Below, piece by piece: positions 5,323-7,029 of a DNA stretch of 7,029 nucleotides; position 1 is the stretch's first letter; the number at the start of each line of letters is the position of its first letter. The stretch covers positions 1-7,029 of the forward strand of contig CAITEL010000369.1 of NCBI GenBank assembly GCA_903891375.1. The letters run 5' to 3'. The position numbers and the translations under genes are program-made. Below the pieces are notes generated by a model, which was given only the letters and a program-made list of their open reading frames with translations, made no database searches and was not told where the DNA came from. The DNA comes from an uncultured Neisseriaceae bacterium. GTDB taxonomy: Bacteria; Pseudomonadota; Gammaproteobacteria; Burkholderiales; UBA11063.

Positions 5323-7029
5323 TTAGGTTTTTAGGTAAAATTCTTGCGCATTAAACCACAGCTGGGCATGTAATTTTGCTGATTCTGGATTATGCGTTAC
5401 CAAGTGTCTTGCTAATTCTTTAGCTTGTGGTATTAAATGCAAATCCACCTCTAAATTGGCAAATTTGAGTAATGGTACCCCACTTTGTCTGTCGCCTAAT
5501 ATTTCCCCTGGCCCACGAATCAATAGATCTTCATGCGCAATTTTAAAACCATCGTTATTTTCATAAATTGCTTTTAAACGTTTTTTGGCCACATCACTTA
5601 ATGGATTATGATATAATAAAATACAAGTACTCTCGACACTACCACGCCCAACTCGCCCACGTAATTGGTGCAATGAAGATAAGCCCATACGTTCACTATG
5701 TTCAATTATCATTATGCTTGCATTTGGTACATCAACCCCAACTTCGATTACACTAGTTGCCACTAACAATTGAATTTCACCAGTTTTAAATTTTGCCATT
5801 ACATCTGCTTTTTCTATAGTTTTTAATTTACCATGGATTAAACCTATATTTAGTTTAGGTAATTTTGACTGTAAAAATGCAAATAAATTCTCTGCGTTTT
5901 CTAAGTTTAATTTTTCTGATTCCTCAATCAAAGGGCAAACCCAATATACTTGCCTCCCTTTACTAGTTTGTGCATTAACAAAAAATAAAACCTCACTCTT
6001 GCGCTGATTATTTATTAAAATAGTTTTTATGGGTTTTCGCCCTACGGGTAATTCATCAATAACCGATACATCTAAGTCGGCATAATAACTCATAGCTAAT
6101 GATCGAGGAATCGGTGTTGCCGACATCATTAAATGGTGTGGGTTTACACCTTTGTCTTGCAATGTTAATCTCTGCTTAACCCCAAAACGATGTTGCTCAT
6201 CAACTACAACTACTGCCAAATTTTTAAACTTTACTTGCTCTTGAAATACTGCATGTGTACCTATAATTATTTGCCCATCTCCGTTTGCTATCCTTTCATA
6301 TACCTGTTTTTTTTCTTTGGCAGATAAACTACCAGCCAACCAAATAATATTAATAGAAAAATCATGTAATAATTCACAAATTTTATTGTAGTGTTGTTCT
6401 GCCAAAATCTCTGTTGGTGCAACGATGCATGCTTGAAACCCATTTTCAATAGCCACAAGCATACTTAATGTTGCCACAATGGTTTTACCACTACCTACAT
6501 CACCTTGTAATAATCGATTCATTTGAGTGTTTTTATTAAGGTCAAGATATATTTCTTTAAGCACTTTTTGTTGTGCAGTCGTCAATTTAAAAGGTAGTTG
6601 TTCTATTAATTTATGGGTAAGTGTATGATTATTTTTTAATTTTATAGCTTTATTTTTATGCTTATACTGATAAATATCCAACATAATTAATTGTTGTGCC
6701 AATAATTCATCAATTTTAAGACGTTCTAAAGCTTTAATATGTAATTTATCTGCAAATTGTTGTGGGGTTAATTGATGTAACACTCTCACAGCATCATTGA
6801 AACTTAGATATGTGTTCTGCGTTAAAAAAGTCTGCGGTAAAATCTCTGGTACATTGAGTAATTTTAATGCCTCATCCACAATTTTTATAATTTGTTTTTG
6901 TGATAATCCAGATACTGTAGAATAAATTGCACAAAATGATTCGGGTAATAATACATCATCTTTCACAGTTTGAATTTTGGGGTGAAATATGGTTTTTTGA
7001 CCGAAGTAATCTAATTTAATCTCACCAAA
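5323..7029 (-). CDS. recG: ATP-dependent DNA helicase RecG, N-terminus beyond the window
   Basis: RecG drives reversal of stalled replication forks and branch migration of Holliday junctions. The frame stays open to the window edge, so 568 residues are visible and about 120 of the usual 690 or so are missing. A GTG at 6966 is not the start: the 21 codons before it encode a conserved wedge-domain segment ending in FHPKIQ, like the MIHPEYR region of E. coli RecG. Counting from the GTG codon as residue 1: the rest of the wedge and linker run to about 115, helicase domain 1 has Walker A GDVGSGKT (155-162), DEQH (256-259) and SATPIPR (282-288), and helicase domain 2 has VATSVIEVGVDVP (402-414) and motif VI QLRGRVGRG (434-442). 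The C-terminal RecG segment with RGPGEILGDRQSG follows (484-496). All key motifs are intact. It stops 80 nt before the permease and may or may not share its transcript. Confidence 0.98.
   Translation of the reverse strand, partial: FGEIKLDYFGQKTIFHPKIQTVKDDVLLPESFCAIYSTVSGLSQKQIIKIVDEALKLLNVPEILPQTFLTQNTYLSFNDAVRVLHQLTPQQFADKLHIKALERLKIDELLAQQLIMLDIYQYKHKNKAIKLKNNHTLTHKLIEQLPFKLTTAQQKVLKEIYLDLNKNTQMNRLLQGDVGSGKTIVATLSMLVAIENGFQACIVAPTEILAEQHYNKICELLHDFSINIIWLAGSLSAKEKKQVYERIANGDGQIIIGTHAVFQEQVKFKNLAVVVVDEQHRFGVKQRLTLQDKGVNPHHLMMSATPIPRSLAMSYYADLDVSVIDELPVGRKPIKTILINNQRKSEVLFFVNAQTSKGRQVYWVCPLIEESEKLNLENAENLFAFLQSKLPKLNIGLIHGKLKTIEKADVMAKFKTGEIQLLVATSVIEVGVDVPNASIMIIEHSERMGLSSLHQLRGRVGRGSVESTCILLYHNPLSDVAKKRLKAIYENNDGFKIAHEDLLIRGPGEILGDRQSGVPLLKFANLEVDLHLIPQAKELARHLVTHNPESAKLHAQLWFNAQEFYLKT

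Noticed and set aside
5568..5756. Plus-strand open frame of 62 codons
   Set aside because: It is antisense to the conserved helicase domain 2 of recG, and its composition reflects those codons; a shadow frame.
6964..6966. GTG as the start of RecG
   Set aside because: The frame stays open for 21 more codons to the window edge, and these encode a conserved RecG segment, so the gene is cut by the edge and does not start here.

Overview
The window is an AT-rich stretch (roughly one third G+C by eye) of an ordinary bacterial chromosome. The protein families suggest a gammaproteobacterium: a cytoplasmic type I asparaginase resembling E. coli AnsA, Lnt, a CorC/YbeX-YbeY-Lnt gene cluster, a RecG close to the E. 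coli one, and a TyrP/Mtr-type permease. The low G+C would fit a host-associated or AT-drifted lineage, but the sequence does not settle genus or family.

Layout. Positions 1-79 hold a near-consensus sigma-70 promoter that drives a complete tRNA-Asn(GUU) on the plus strand (80-156, CCA encoded). Everything else is on the minus strand and reads right to left: recG (5' end cut off by the window edge), an 80-nt spacer with a perfect AT-rich inverted repeat, an aromatic amino acid permease of the HAAAP family, ybeY, corC/ybeX, lnt and ansA. From the permease to ansA the gaps are 11, 4, 10 and 1 nt, so these five genes are very probably one transcription unit. recG may be its first visible gene, or the permease may have its own promoter in the 80-nt spacer. 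There is no gene-free stretch longer than 80 nt.

Functions. ybeY (rRNA maturation endoribonuclease), corC/ybeX (CBS-domain protein of the HlyC/CorC family) and lnt (last step of lipoprotein acylation) form the well-known conserved cluster. It is usually preceded by phoH/ybeZ; here the preceding gene is the permease. At the far end the asparaginase gene starts 1 nt after the lnt stop. The cluster therefore combines housekeeping RNA and envelope genes with two amino acid use genes, and recG supplies replication fork repair.

I found no mobile element, CRISPR array, toxin-antitoxin pair or defence system, and no convincing undescribed system. The points most worth checking are a terminator-shaped hairpin on the antisense strand inside the start of ybeY, the perfect inverted repeat before the permease, changes in the asparaginase at positions that are catalytic or allosteric in E. 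coli AnsA, the absence of phoH, and the lack of any visible terminator between the convergent tRNA and ansA.
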